Source: Gemmatimonadota bacterium (GTDB lineage: Bacteria > Gemmatimonadota > Gemmatimonadetes > Gemmatimonadales > Gemmatimonadaceae). Taken from it: a stretch of DNA of 64,000 nucleotides. Positions 7,302-15,539 of the stretch are shown here, piece by piece. The stretch spans positions 1 to 64,000 of the forward strand of contig VGVM01000001.1 of assembly GCA_016874035.1 (NCBI GenBank), in the 5' to 3' direction. The notes below the pieces were generated by a model, which searched no databases, had not been told where the DNA came from, and saw only the letters and a program-made list of their open reading frames with translations. A program made the translations under genes and the position numbers. Position 1 is the first letter of the stretch, and each line of letters starts with the position of its first letter.

Positions 7302-8111
7302 TTACGCCCGGCCCGCCGTGGCCGGTGTCGCGACGAGCCAGCGGCCGGGCAGGTTGGCCCCAGCCCACGGCCGCAGCTCCTCGGTGAGCCGTTGCGCGTC
7401 CTCAACGGAAACGCCGACGCGGGCGGCCCAGGCAACCGGGTCTCTCGGTCGCTGCTCGAGCACCTGGATCCGATGCGTTGCACCAAAGCGCGTGCGCAGG
7501 AGATCGGTGACCCCCGGCGCGGCGAAATCATGCAGCTCGACGCAAAGCGCGGATCGCCCGAGCCACGACACGGCAGATGGGTCGAGGAGTTCGCGCTCCA
7601 TGCCCTCGCAGTCGCAAACAACCAACGCGCGCGTCACGCCGGTTGACTCCAGCGCGGACAGCGTCGGGATATCCGCCGGGCCGTGGATCTGCACGCGGTC
7701 GTGGACGCCGTTGATGGTCGCGGATCGTGCGGTCTCCGCCCGCATCGCCGCGTCGGCCTCGAATGCGTGCACGCGGACCTCGCCTCCGGTTCGCAGCGCG
7801 AGCCCGGTGGAGTAGAAGCCCGCGTTGCTCTTGATATTCACCATCGCGGGCCACCCGGTCCGGAGTTCGCGCTCGAGCCACTCGTGGACTTCGCACTCGT
7901 ACGAACCGATCAGGATGGGTCCGTAACAATCGTCGGGCGCATTGCCCGCGAGCCGAAGGCCGGCGAACGGGCCGGCGGCGACGCGACCGCCCGTCTTCGT
8001 CCACAGGTTCGCCCGCGCGCGGCGATCGGGAGAAAACCGCGACACCCGGAGGGCTCGTCGCAGGCCCAGCGGAACCAGCGCGTGGTACACGCGCCGGAGC
8101 GCGGCGAGCAT
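7302..8111 (-). CDS. FkbM-like SAM-dependent methyltransferase family protein
   Basis: 269 residues. The central Rossmann core is recognisable: MVNIKSNAGFYSTGLALR followed by VRVHAFEADAAMRAETARSATINGV and, later, RALVVCDCEGMERELLDP, which is the D-x-E-G segment of FkbM-type enzymes. Motif I is degenerate: the usual V-D-I-G-A-N-x-G is VNIKSNAG, losing the acidic residue and the first glycine, so SAM binding is uncertain. No substrate can be inferred. It lies eight bases after lpdA on the same strand and may be co-transcribed with it. Confidence 0.65.
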   Translation of the reverse strand: MLAALRRVYHALVPLGLRRALRVSRFSPDRRARANLWTKTGGRVAAGPFAGLRLAGNAPDDCYGPILIGSYECEVHEWLERELRTGWPAMVNIKSNAGFYSTGLALRTGGEVRVHAFEADAAMRAETARSATINGVHDRVQIHGPADIPTLSALESTGVTRALVVCDCEGMERELLDPSAVSWLGRSALCVELHDFAAPGVTDLLRTRFGATHRIQVLEQRPRDPVAWAARVGVSVEDAQRLTEELRPWAGANLPGRWLVATPATAGRA

Positions 8112-8119
8112 TGGTCGCC

Positions 8120-9529
8120 TCAGGTATGAATGACGCGCCCTAGCGCGGCGAGGGCCGCTTCCTTCACGGCCTCACTGAGCGTCGGGTGCGCGTGGACGGT
8201 CTCGCCGATGTCCTCGACCGAGGCGCGGAATTCCATGGCCACCACGATGGCGGCGATCAACTCGCTCGCGTTCGGCCCGATCATGTGGCAGCCGAGGATC
8301 TCGTGCGTGTGCGCATCCGCCACGAACTTCACGAAACCGCCGGTCTCGCCCATCGTGCGGGCGCGGCCGTTGGCGGAGTACGGAAACTTCCCGCTGATGA
8401 CCGCGCGACCGGACGCTTTCGCTTCCTGCTCGCCGAGTCCGCAGGTGGCGATCTCGGGCCAGGTGTACACGACGCCGGGCATGTTGTGGTAGTGCATCGC
8501 GGCCCGGTGGCCGGCGATCACCTCCGCGGCGATGACCCCTTCTTCCTCGGCTTTGTGCGCGAGCAGCTTTCCGCCCACGACATCGCCGATCGCGTAGACA
8601 TCCGGGACGCTGGTGCGCATCTGGGCGTCCACCAGGATCTCGCCGCGTGGCCCGAGCACGAGCCCAAGTCGCGCGGCATCCACGCCATGGAGCGCCGGTT
8701 TCCGGCCGATGGCGACCAGCACCACGTCGCCATCCAGCGTGAGTTTCGCCTCACCCTGTTCAACCTGCACAAACACGCGATCGCCCTGCCGGCCGCCGCC
8801 GGTCACCTTGGTGTTCGTGTGGATGGCCAGTCCCTGCTTGCGCAGGATCCGGTCCGCTTCCTTGACGACGTCGTCGTCGTTGCCCGGGAGGATTCCCGGC
8901 ATGAACTCGATCACGGTGACCTTCGCGCCCAGCCGACGCCAGACGGAGCCAAGCTCGAGGCCGATCACGCCCCCGCCGATCACGATCAGGTGTCGCGGCA
9001 CGGCGCGGAGCGAGAGCGCGCCGACGTTCGAGACGACCCGCTCCTCGTCGAACGGGAGGAACGGAAGCTGCGTCGCCGTGGACCCCGTGGCGATAATCAC
9101 GTTTCGGGCGGCACAGCGGCTCACGCTGCCGTCGGCCGCGGTGACTTCGACAACGTTCCCGGTGAGCAGGCGCCCCGCACCTCGCGCCCACGTGACCTTG
9201 TTCTTCTTGAACAGGAACTCAACGCCCTTGGTGTTCGCGGCGACCACGTCGGACTTGCGCTGCATCATCCGCGCGAGGTCGAGCGAGACGGTGCCAAGCG
9301 CGATGCCGTGATCGGCCGCATGCGTGCGCGCGAACTCGAAGTGCTCGGACGACTGGAGCAGCGCCTTGCTCGGGATGCAACCAACGTTCACGCAGGTGCC
9401 GCCCAAGGTCTGGTCCATCTCAACGCAGACGGTTGACAGGCCGAGCTGCGCCGCGCGGATCGCGGCGACATAGCCGCCGGGGCCGCCGCCGATGACGACG
9501 ACGTCCGCCTGTTGGGGCGTCACGCTCAC
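8120..9529 (-). CDS. lpdA: Dihydrolipoyl dehydrogenase (E3)
   Basis: About 469 residues. E3 reoxidises dihydrolipoamide on the E2 subunits of pyruvate, 2-oxoglutarate or branched-chain dehydrogenases and passes electrons to NAD. Motifs: FAD site DVVVIGGGPGGYVAAIRAAQLG, redox disulfide GGTCVNVGCIPSK, NAD site HLIVIGGGVIGLELG, second FAD motif PDVYAIGDVVGG, and the C-terminal His-Glu pair HAHPTLSEAVKEAA. The track starts the frame at 10030, but homology begins at the GTGs near 9529/9523 (VSVTPQQADVVVIGG); the upstream part overlaps the divergent gene. sucB, its likely E2 partner, lies 1.3 kb away on the same strand. Confidence 0.93.
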   Translation of the reverse strand: MSVTPQQADVVVIGGGPGGYVAAIRAAQLGLSTVCVEMDQTLGGTCVNVGCIPSKALLQSSEHFEFARTHAADHGIALGTVSLDLARMMQRKSDVVAANTKGVEFLFKKNKVTWARGAGRLLTGNVVEVTAADGSVSRCAARNVIIATGSTATQLPFLPFDEERVVSNVGALSLRAVPRHLIVIGGGVIGLELGSVWRRLGAKVTVIEFMPGILPGNDDDVVKEADRILRKQGLAIHTNTKVTGGGRQGDRVFVQVEQGEAKLTLDGDVVLVAIGRKPALHGVDAARLGLVLGPRGEILVDAQMRTSVPDVYAIGDVVGGKLLAHKAEEEGVIAAEVIAGHRAAMHYHNMPGVVYTWPEIATCGLGEQEAKASGRAVISGKFPYSANGRARTMGETGGFVKFVADAHTHEILGCHMIGPNASELIAAIVVAMEFRASVEDIGETVHAHPTLSEAVKEAALAALGRVIHT

Positions 9530-9614
9530 TGGACGGGAGGGGTAATTGGTGGTAGGTCTTGGGGTGTCGCGAGGCAGGGAATCTAACGGCGCCACGAAAG
9601 TGGCCGGGCGGACT

Positions 9615-10730
9615 ATGGCAGCGGTCAACGCGATGGCTCTGGTGGCGATGGCGGCCGTCGCCTGGCCGGCGACTGCCCAGCTCCCGCAGACCCGGATCGC
9701 CGGGCAGGTCGTGTCGGCACTGACGGGCGAGCGAGTGGTCGGCGCGCAGATCCTGGTGATCGGCTCGGCCAACCGCGCCGCCAACACCGACGACGACGGC
9801 ACGTTCCTGCTCAACGTGCTGAACGACACGACGCCCAGGCTGGTGGTGCGGCGGATCGGCTTCCGTCCCGAGACGCTGCAGGTCCGGTTGCCGTTGCCGG
9901 AGTCGGCGCCGCTGCTGGTGCGCCTGACCCGCGCCATCCAGATGGTTCGACCGGTCGTCGTCAACGCCGTGCTGTCGCGCGCCGACACGCGGCTGGAGGA
10001 AATCCGCGAGCGGCAGCGCACCGGCGGCAACGGCCACTACGCCTACCGTGCGGATTTCATGAAGTACAACCCGCCGGCATTCACGGATGTCCTGCGGCGC
10101 ATTCCCGGCATCGCGCTGTTCCGGACGTCGCGCGGCGCATTTGACGTCCGGCTGCGCGGCAATCGGTGCCCGCCGCTTTACTGGCTGGACGGTACGCCGC
10201 TGATGGGAATCCCGTTCGACCCCGATGCGCTCCAGCCTTCCACCGTCGAGGCGATTGAAGTGTATTCGAGCGCGTCACTCGTGCCGCCACGGTTCCAGGG
10301 CCCGCCGCAGGCGCAGGGCTGCGGTGCCATCGTCATCTGGACGCGTCACGGCGAACGCCCCGTGCGGGCGCCGAAGATCGATGCGGACTCGATCGTCCGG
10401 CTGCTCGACGCGCAGCGACTGTTCGTCGCGACCGAAGTGGAAGTCCCGGCGCGCGTGAAGGCTATGCAGGAGCCGGATTTTCCCGATTCACTCAAGATGG
10501 CGGGGGTCAGCGGGTCGGCCGTGATCGAGTTCATCATCGAGGCGAACGGCACGCTCAACAAGGAATCCATCGGGATCGTCTCGGCGACGCACGTGCGGTT
10601 CGCCGACGCCGTGCGGCTCGCGATCCTCGACGCCACCTTCGAGCCGGCCCGGAAGGCCGACCGCCCCGTGGCCCAGGTGTTCCAGTTGCCGGTGACGTTT
10701 ACGGCGCCGAGGGGGCCGGAGAGACAGTAA
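9615..10730 (+). CDS. Secreted CarboxypepD_reg - TonB-receptor plug - TonB_C fusion without barrel
   Basis: About 371 residues after a signal peptide (MAAVNAMALVAMAAVAWPATAQ). Residues about 27-110 form a carboxypeptidase-regulatory-like domain (RIAGQVVSALTGERVVGAQILVIGS). Then comes a plug domain like that of TonB-dependent receptors (FTDVLRRIPGIALF...VRLRGNRCPPLYWLDGTPL...STVEAIEVYSSASLVPPRF...CGAIVIWT). The last 95 residues match the TonB C-terminal domain (PDFPDSLKMAGVSGSAVIEFIIEANGTLNKESIGIVSATHVRFADAVRLAILDATFEPA). No beta-barrel is present, so it cannot be a receptor itself. I infer a periplasmic adaptor or competitor in TonB systems. ATG 9615 is preferred to 9546 because it places the signal peptide at the N-terminus. 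Confidence 0.8.
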   Translation: MAAVNAMALVAMAAVAWPATAQLPQTRIAGQVVSALTGERVVGAQILVIGSANRAANTDDDGTFLLNVLNDTTPRLVVRRIGFRPETLQVRLPLPESAPLLVRLTRAIQMVRPVVVNAVLSRADTRLEEIRERQRTGGNGHYAYRADFMKYNPPAFTDVLRRIPGIALFRTSRGAFDVRLRGNRCPPLYWLDGTPLMGIPFDPDALQPSTVEAIEVYSSASLVPPRFQGPPQAQGCGAIVIWTRHGERPVRAPKIDADSIVRLLDAQRLFVATEVEVPARVKAMQEPDFPDSLKMAGVSGSAVIEFIIEANGTLNKESIGIVSATHVRFADAVRLAILDATFEPARKADRPVAQVFQLPVTFTAPRGPERQ

Positions 10731-10735
10731 AAGGC

Positions 10736-10805
10736 AGATAGTAGATAGTAGGTATTAGGTGATAGGTGCTACCTACTACCTACTATCTACTACCTACTAT
10801 CTCTC
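10736..10805. repeat. Palindromic array of ten heptamers between convergent genes
   Basis: Ten consecutive 7-base units fill the gap: AGATAGT twice, AGGTATT, AGGTGAT, AGGTGCT, then ACCTACT twice, ATCTACT, ACCTACT and ATCTCTC. The first five are A/G/T-rich and the last five are close to their reverse complement, so the array folds: AGTAGATAGTAGGTA (10740-10754) is exactly complementary to 10777-10791. It begins five bases after one stop codon and runs into the stop codon of sucB. It may act as a bidirectional terminator or RNA stabiliser. Confidence 0.9.
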
Positions 10806-12081
10806 AACTGATCAGCATGGATTCGGGGTCTTCCATCAGTTCCTTGATGCGCACCAGGAACTGCACGGCCTGCTGGCCGTCAATCAGCCGGTGGTCGTAC
10901 GAGAGCGCGGTGTACATCATCGGCCGGATCACGACCTGGCCGTTCACCGCGATCGGGCGTTCCTGCATCTTGTGCAGCCCGAGGATGCCCACCTGCGGGT
11001 AGTTGATGATCGGCGTCGAAACCAGCGAACCGAACACGCCGCCGTTCGTGATCGTGAAGGTACCGCCGGTCAGGTCTTCGATCGTCAGCTTGCCGTCCCG
11101 GGCGCGCGCGGCGATGGCCGCGATCTCCTTCGCGAGGTTCAGCACGCCGAGGCGCTGCGCGTCCTTCACGTTGGGGACGACGAGGCCGGCCTCGCTCGCG
11201 ACCGCGATGCCGAGGTTGACGTAGTTGTGATACACGATCGTGTCGCCGTCCACGCGCCCGTTCACCGTGCGGAACTGCTCGAGCGCGACCACGGCGGCTT
11301 TTGCAAAGAACGGCATGAAGCTGAGCTTCACGCCGTGGGTCTTCTCGACGCGCTCCTTCATCCGGTCGCGAAGCGCGTTCACGGCGCTCATATCCACTTC
11401 GTTGAACGTCGTGAGATGCGCCGTGTTGTGCTGCGCGGCGAGCAGGTTCTCGGCGATGCGCTTCCGCCGCGTGGTCATCTTCTCGCGCGTCTCCCGCTCT
11501 CGCTCGTGCGCCGGGCGATTGAGGGCGAACTGGGTCGGCTGGGCCGCGAGCGGGGCAAGCGACGGTGCTGACGGCGGCGGTGCGATCGGCGTGGCCGGAG
11601 CTGTTGGAACAGTCGCGGCCGACGGCACCGCCGCTGCGGCAGGTGCCGACGCCATCGCCGCTACGATATCTGGCCGGCTGACGACTCCGCCGCGACCCGT
11701 GCCGGAAACCGACGCGAGGTTGACGCCGGCCTCGTCCGCCAACTTTCGGGCCGAGGGTGCGGACCGGACTTCGCCGGCAGGCGTGCCCTGGGCGGGCGCA
11801 GCCGATTGGCTGGTCGCAGGGCTGGCGGCGACCGTCCCGTCGCTCCGCGAGTCGTCCAACTCGCCCAGCAGGTCGCTGACGCCGACGACATCGCCCTCCG
11901 CGCGAGAGCGGTTCGCGAGGACGCCCGCCTTGAGCGCGGGCACTTCGACCGTGATCTTGTCGGTCTCCAGCTCGACGAGCGTTTCACCGGCGGCGACGGC
12001 GTCGCCTTCGCGCTTGAGCCACCGCGACACGGTGGCTTCGGTGATGGACTCGCCGAGCGGAGGAACCTTGATCGAGACCAT
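10804..12081 (-). CDS. sucB: 2-oxoglutarate dehydrogenase E2 (dihydrolipoyl succinyltransferase)
   Basis: About 425 residues. It transfers the succinyl group from E1 to CoA in the TCA cycle. An N-terminal lipoyl domain ([22 protein letters not shown]...[15 protein letters not shown], lipoyl Lys in ETDKI) is followed by an Ala/Ser linker, a peripheral-subunit-binding domain ([33 protein letters not shown]), a long Ala/Pro linker and the catalytic domain ending [17 protein letters not shown] (HxxxD motif). ESITEATV and the catalytic core favour succinyl- over acetyltransferase. The start at 12081 ([12 protein letters not shown]) is chosen over the track's 12558, which overlaps the divergent alcohol dehydrogenase. 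E1 (sucA) is not in the window. Confidence 0.92.
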   Translation of the reverse strand: MVSIKVPPLGESITEATVSRWLKREGDAVAAGETLVELETDKITVEVPALKAGVLANRSRAEGDVVGVSDLLGELDDSRSDGTVAASPATSQSAAPAQGTPAGEVRSAPSARKLADEAGVNLASVSGTGRGGVVSRPDIVAAMASAPAAAAVPSAATVPTAPATPIAPPPSAPSLAPLAAQPTQFALNRPAHERERETREKMTTRRKRIAENLLAAQHNTAHLTTFNEVDMSAVNALRDRMKERVEKTHGVKLSFMPFFAKAAVVALEQFRTVNGRVDGDTIVYHNYVNLGIAVASEAGLVVPNVKDAQRLGVLNLAKEIAAIAARARDGKLTIEDLTGGTFTITNGGVFGSLVSTPIINYPQVGILGLHKMQERPIAVNGQVVIRPMMYTALSYDHRLIDGQQAVQFLVRIKELMEDPESMLIS

Positions 12082-12159
12082 GAACGAACATAATAGGCGA
12101 AGGTTGCCGGTTCCGTCCACAGTTGGTCCCGGGGTGACCGCTTTCGCGCGGAGGCACCG

Positions 12160-13203
12160 ATGCGTGCGCTGACGATCTCCGCGCACGGCGAGCTCGACCA
12201 GCTCGAGTTCCGCGACGACCTGCCGACACCGGAACTCGCGCACGACACCGACGTGCGCATCCGAGTCCACGCCTCCTCGTTGAATCACCTGGACTTGTTC
12301 GTCGTGGCGGGTATGCCAGGCCTTCGGATCACGCCGCCGTGGATCCTCGGCTCCGATGCCGTCGGCGTCGTGGACGGCATCGGGCCGGCCGTGCGCGACG
12401 TGCGCGTGGGCGACCGTGTGGTGGTGAACCCGGGCATCGGGTGCGGGACTTGCGAATACTGCCGGTCGGACGGACATCCGATGTGCCTCAAGTTCGCGGT
12501 GCTCGGCGAACACCGCCCGGGAAGCTTCGCCGAGTACGTGGTGGTACCGGCGACGCATGTCGCGCGGCTCGCGGATTCGATCGGCGACCAGGCCGCCGCG
12601 GCGTTTCCCCTCGCGGCGCTGACCGCGTGGCGGATGATCGTCACGCGCGCTGACGTGCGGCCCGGCGAGCTGGTGCTGGTGCAGGGGATCGGGAGTGCGG
12701 TCGCGATTGCCGCGATGTTGATCGCCAAGCAGCGCGGCGCGACGGTGTGGGTGACGTCGTCGAGCGATGCCAAGCTGGAGCGCGCTCGCTCGCTGGGCGC
12801 CGACGACGGGTTCAACTACCGCACGCAGGAGGTCGCGCGGGAGGTTCGCGCACGAAGCGGAAAGCGCGGCGTGGATGTGGTCGTGGACAACGGGGGCACC
12901 GTCAGCTGGCCGACATCGCTGGGGGCGCTCGGGCGCCGTGGCCGCCTGGTGACCTGCGGCGGCACCACCGGGCCCACCGTCGAGACCGATGTCCGGCGCA
13001 TGTTCTGGAACCAGTGGACGCTGATGGGCTCGACGATGGGCAGCGAATCGGAGTTCGCCGCGGTGATCGGGGAGTTGAACGCCGGGCGACTCGTGATTCC
13101 CGTGGACAGCGTGTTTCCGCTGGCCTGCGGCCGTGAGGCATTCGAGCGGGTGCGTCGCGGCGAGCAGTTCGGCAAGGTCGTGCTCCAGGTCGCCGCAGTG
13201 TGA
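12160..13203 (+). CDS. Zinc-type alcohol dehydrogenase / MDR family oxidoreductase
   Basis: 347 residues of the medium-chain dehydrogenase/reductase family. The N-terminal GroES-like domain has the catalytic zinc region and a structural-zinc-type cysteine cluster ([18 protein letters not shown]). The coenzyme domain has a modified Rossmann motif ([44 protein letters not shown]). A GGAGG-like site (CGGAGGCACCG) lies just before the ATG. Substrate is unknown. It is divergent from sucB across 78 bases and its stop overlaps the next gene's GTG by four bases. Confidence 0.87.
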   Translation: MRALTISAHGELDQLEFRDDLPTPELAHDTDVRIRVHASSLNHLDLFVVAGMPGLRITPPWILGSDAVGVVDGIGPAVRDVRVGDRVVVNPGIGCGTCEYCRSDGHPMCLKFAVLGEHRPGSFAEYVVVPATHVARLADSIGDQAAAAFPLAALTAWRMIVTRADVRPGELVLVQGIGSAVAIAAMLIAKQRGATVWVTSSSDAKLERARSLGADDGFNYRTQEVAREVRARSGKRGVDVVVDNGGTVSWPTSLGALGRRGRLVTCGGTTGPTVETDVRRMFWNQWTLMGSTMGSESEFAAVIGELNAGRLVIPVDSVFPLACGREAFERVRRGEQFGKVVLQVAAV

Positions 13204-13484
13204 GCGCCCCCGACGAAGGGCCCGATCCCTCGGTTACGCCGCCCGCCGGGCAGAAGTCTACACGGCAGTCACCGGCGTATTCAGCGACTGAACTCCGCGC
13301 GATGCGCGAGGCGTTCGCTCGCGGCGAGCCGCCGGTGTGTCCTTCGTGCACAGATACCATGACCAAGCGGGCGATCGGCGGCGGCAGCTTCGGACTCGGC
13401 TACGCGCGGAAGCGCGAATGGCTGATCTGCCCCAGATGCCGACGCAGCGCGCTCTTTGACGTCCGTCGGGGTACAAGGAACTGA
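13200..13484 (+). CDS. Small zinc-ribbon-like protein
   Basis: 94 residues from a GTG that overlaps the alcohol dehydrogenase stop (GTGA). A disordered Pro/Ser-rich N-terminus precedes a four-cysteine module, CPSC...CPRC, separated by about 26 residues, which should bind one zinc. The segment between ([26 protein letters not shown]) resembles small zinc-ribbon adaptor proteins. I recognise no specific family. It is coupled to both neighbours, so its role may relate to the dehydrogenase or the secreted protein that follows. Confidence 0.7.
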   Translation: MSAPDEGPDPSVTPPAGQKSTRQSPAYSATELRAMREAFARGEPPVCPSCTDTMTKRAIGGGSFGLGYARKREWLICPRCRRSALFDVRRGTRN

Positions 13485-14611
13485 TGACACCGGTGAACTC
13501 GCTCTCCATTCCCGCGCTGCGTCGCGGTGCGGTTCTTGTGATCGCGCTCGTGGCAGCGCAGCTGCCTGGGGGTGCCGCCGCGCAGTCGGCACCGGCCGCC
13601 CAACCGACCGCGGCTCCGGCTCTCCGAAGCGACTTTGTGCGCAACCAGACGCTGATTGGCGCGGCGATCTATGCGCCGGCGTTCGCCAGCACCTTTGCCA
13701 AGGACGGCGTGGCGTGGACCGCGGGCTACATGCTCGTGGCCGGCGGTTCGTTCGTGGCTTCGGCCGAGATTTCGCGCCGCATTGCGATCACGAATCCGAT
13801 GCAGCGGCTTGCGACCGGGCTTCCGGTGCGCGGCGCGGTTGCTGGCCTGATCGCCGGGTCCGTGACCGATGCCGGGGATCGCGCGACGGCGGTGTCGGTC
13901 CTGCTCGGATCGGTCGGTGGCACCGCTGCGGCGCTCACGCTGGGCAAGCCGATGAATGACGGCGAAGCCGCCGCGACGCTGCTGGGATCGGACCTGCTTG
14001 GGCTGACGGCGCTCGGGATTGCCACAGCTGCGGGCGTCGAGGAGGCGACTGGCCGGCACCGCGTTCGCGGGGGACTCGCGCTTGCGGGCATGATCGTCGG
14101 CGCCCCCCTCGGGCACGCCTACGCCGCGCTCGCGCCGTACCATGTGTCGCCGGGCGACCTCACGGCCATGACGGCGGCCGCGGGAATCGGGATGCTCGCG
14201 GGACTTTCGTTCGTGACGCCGTACCCGACCGACCGGGAGGCTGCGACCGCGTTGACCGTGGGCGGGCTTGCGGGCGTGTTCGCCGGTGACCGGTTCTTCG
14301 TGCGGCGGTACGATCATTCGCCGGGCGAAGGGCGGTTGGTGGCCGTTGGAGCGATCGCTGGCGGCCTGATGGGTGCCGGCGCGACGCTCCTGGTGCGTGG
14401 CGAGGACGCGGACTTCGACATCGGCACCGGGCTTACGATGACGGCCGGCGCGGCGGGGGGGATGGCCCTCGCGCACCGCTACATGCGCCCCAAGGGCGAT
14501 GGCGGCCTCCGAACCGCGGGCCTCTCGCTGAACCCGATCGGGGTCGTGGCGGCCCTTTCCGGCCTGGGTGGCGGGCGCAACTCCTACACGATCGGGAGCT
14601 TTCGCTTCTAG
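13484..14611 (+). CDS. Secreted Gly/Ala-rich hydrophobic protein of unknown function
   Basis: 375 residues with a signal peptide (RRGAVLVIALVAAQLPGGAAAQ). The mature part consists of many short hydrophobic Gly/Ala stretches (GAVAGLIAGSVTDAG, AAAGIGMLAGLSF, GGLAGVFAGDRFF, GAIAGGLMGAGATLL), spaced like a multi-span membrane protein with small helices, and ends GRNSYTIGSFRF with an aromatic final residue. Two readings are possible: an inner-membrane protein of small helices or an outer-membrane barrel. The ATG overlaps the previous stop by one base. I know no family for it. Confidence 0.65.
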   Translation: MTPVNSLSIPALRRGAVLVIALVAAQLPGGAAAQSAPAAQPTAAPALRSDFVRNQTLIGAAIYAPAFASTFAKDGVAWTAGYMLVAGGSFVASAEISRRIAITNPMQRLATGLPVRGAVAGLIAGSVTDAGDRATAVSVLLGSVGGTAAALTLGKPMNDGEAAATLLGSDLLGLTALGIATAAGVEEATGRHRVRGGLALAGMIVGAPLGHAYAALAPYHVSPGDLTAMTAAAGIGMLAGLSFVTPYPTDREAATALTVGGLAGVFAGDRFFVRRYDHSPGEGRLVAVGAIAGGLMGAGATLLVRGEDADFDIGTGLTMTAGAAGGMALAHRYMRPKGDGGLRTAGLSLNPIGVVAALSGLGGGRNSYTIGSFRF

Positions 14612-14643
14612 ATTCCGGCTATCCTCGTGCGGCGAAAAATCCT

Positions 14644-15369
14644 GTGAACTTTCTCGACCGGCTTCAGCAGAGTCTGACGCTGCTCTGGGAATATCTGCCC
14701 GGCCTCTTTGGCGCGGGCATGGTGCTGCTGGTCGGCTACGTTCTCGCGAAGCTCGGCCAGAAGGGCACGGCCCGTGGGTTGCGCCGGATCGGGCTCAACT
14801 CGCTGATGCGACAGGCCGGTGTGACGGGCGTGGTGGACAGTGCGGCCGCGCACTTCAATCCGGCTCGCATCGTGGCGCACCTGGTCTTCTGGGTGGTGAT
14901 GTTCACGTCAATGCTGGTGGCGGCGAACGCACTCGGCATTGATTCGCTCGCGCCCGTGTTCTCCGAACTCGTCGGGTATGTGCCGAGCGTGATCGCGGCG
15001 ATCGTGATCGTGATCCTGGGCATCGTGCTCGGCGATTTCGTGGGCGGCCTGATCATGGCGAGCGCGCACACGCTGCACGGTGGTCCGACGCTTGCGCGAG
15101 CCGGCAAGGTGGGCGTTGTCCTGCTCGCGGTCTTCATGTCGCTGCAGGAACTCGGGGTGGCGACGAGCATCGTGACGACGGCATTCGCCATCCTGTTCGG
15201 CGCCGTCGCGCTGGCCGCTGCGCTCGCGTTCGGGCTCGGCAGTCGCGAACTCGCGGGCGAGATCACTCGCGATTGGTACAAACGGTACCGCGCCGAGCGC
15301 GACGCGATCGAGAAGGAAGTCGCGACCGAAGAAGCAGCCGAAGGCCTCGCGGACGAGCCGCCGAAGTAG
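14644..15369 (+). CDS. Small-conductance mechanosensitive-channel-like membrane protein
   Basis: 241 residues starting at GTG 14644 (MNFLDRLQQSLTLLWEYLPGLFGAGMVLLVGYVLAKLGQKG). Four or five membrane helices are apparent: about 17-37, 78-98, 110-135, 150-166 and 174-195. The tandem helix-plus-amphipathic arrangement is that of the conserved TM-helix repeat found before MscS channels, but the MscS beta and C-terminal domains are absent. The C-terminus is a charged helix (RDWYKRYRAERDAIEKEVATEEAAEG). It may sense tension or be an accessory subunit. It precedes gyrA by 170 bases. Confidence 0.7.
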   Translation: MNFLDRLQQSLTLLWEYLPGLFGAGMVLLVGYVLAKLGQKGTARGLRRIGLNSLMRQAGVTGVVDSAAAHFNPARIVAHLVFWVVMFTSMLVAANALGIDSLAPVFSELVGYVPSVIAAIVIVILGIVLGDFVGGLIMASAHTLHGGPTLARAGKVGVVLLAVFMSLQELGVATSIVTTAFAILFGAVALAAALAFGLGSRELAGEITRDWYKRYRAERDAIEKEVATEEAAEGLADEPPK

Positions 15370-15426
15370 CGCGGCGCGGGCGCTTTTCAACACGGCGAGC
15401 GACAGCGGCTCGACCGGTATCTAAGT

Positions 15427-15458
15427 GAAGGCGGCCCAACGTCTTAGCTGGCCGCTTC
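15427..15458. other. Imperfect hairpin in the gyrA leader
   Basis: GAAGGCGGCC (15427-15436) pairs with GGCCGCTTC (15450-15458) with one bulged base, 80 bases before gyrA. No T-run follows, so it is not a standard terminator. A TTGACA occurs shortly after it but without a convincing -10 at the right distance. Confidence 0.3.
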
Positions 15459-15539
15459 CGGGTTGATTTGACATGGTGCGGCGGGTAGTTTTCCACGTTC
15501 CCGTTTAGCGGCCTGGCACCCCCTTATTCCGGCCCAGAA

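Noticed and set aside
8120-10030. Longer form of the lpdA ORF starting at 10030
   Set aside because: The first 167 residues overlap the divergent plug/TonB_C gene and have no E3 homology; dihydrolipoyl dehydrogenase begins near 9529.
12082-12558. N-terminal extension of the sucB ORF
   Set aside because: It lies antisense to the alcohol dehydrogenase gene; the lipoyl domain starts at once after ATG 12081.
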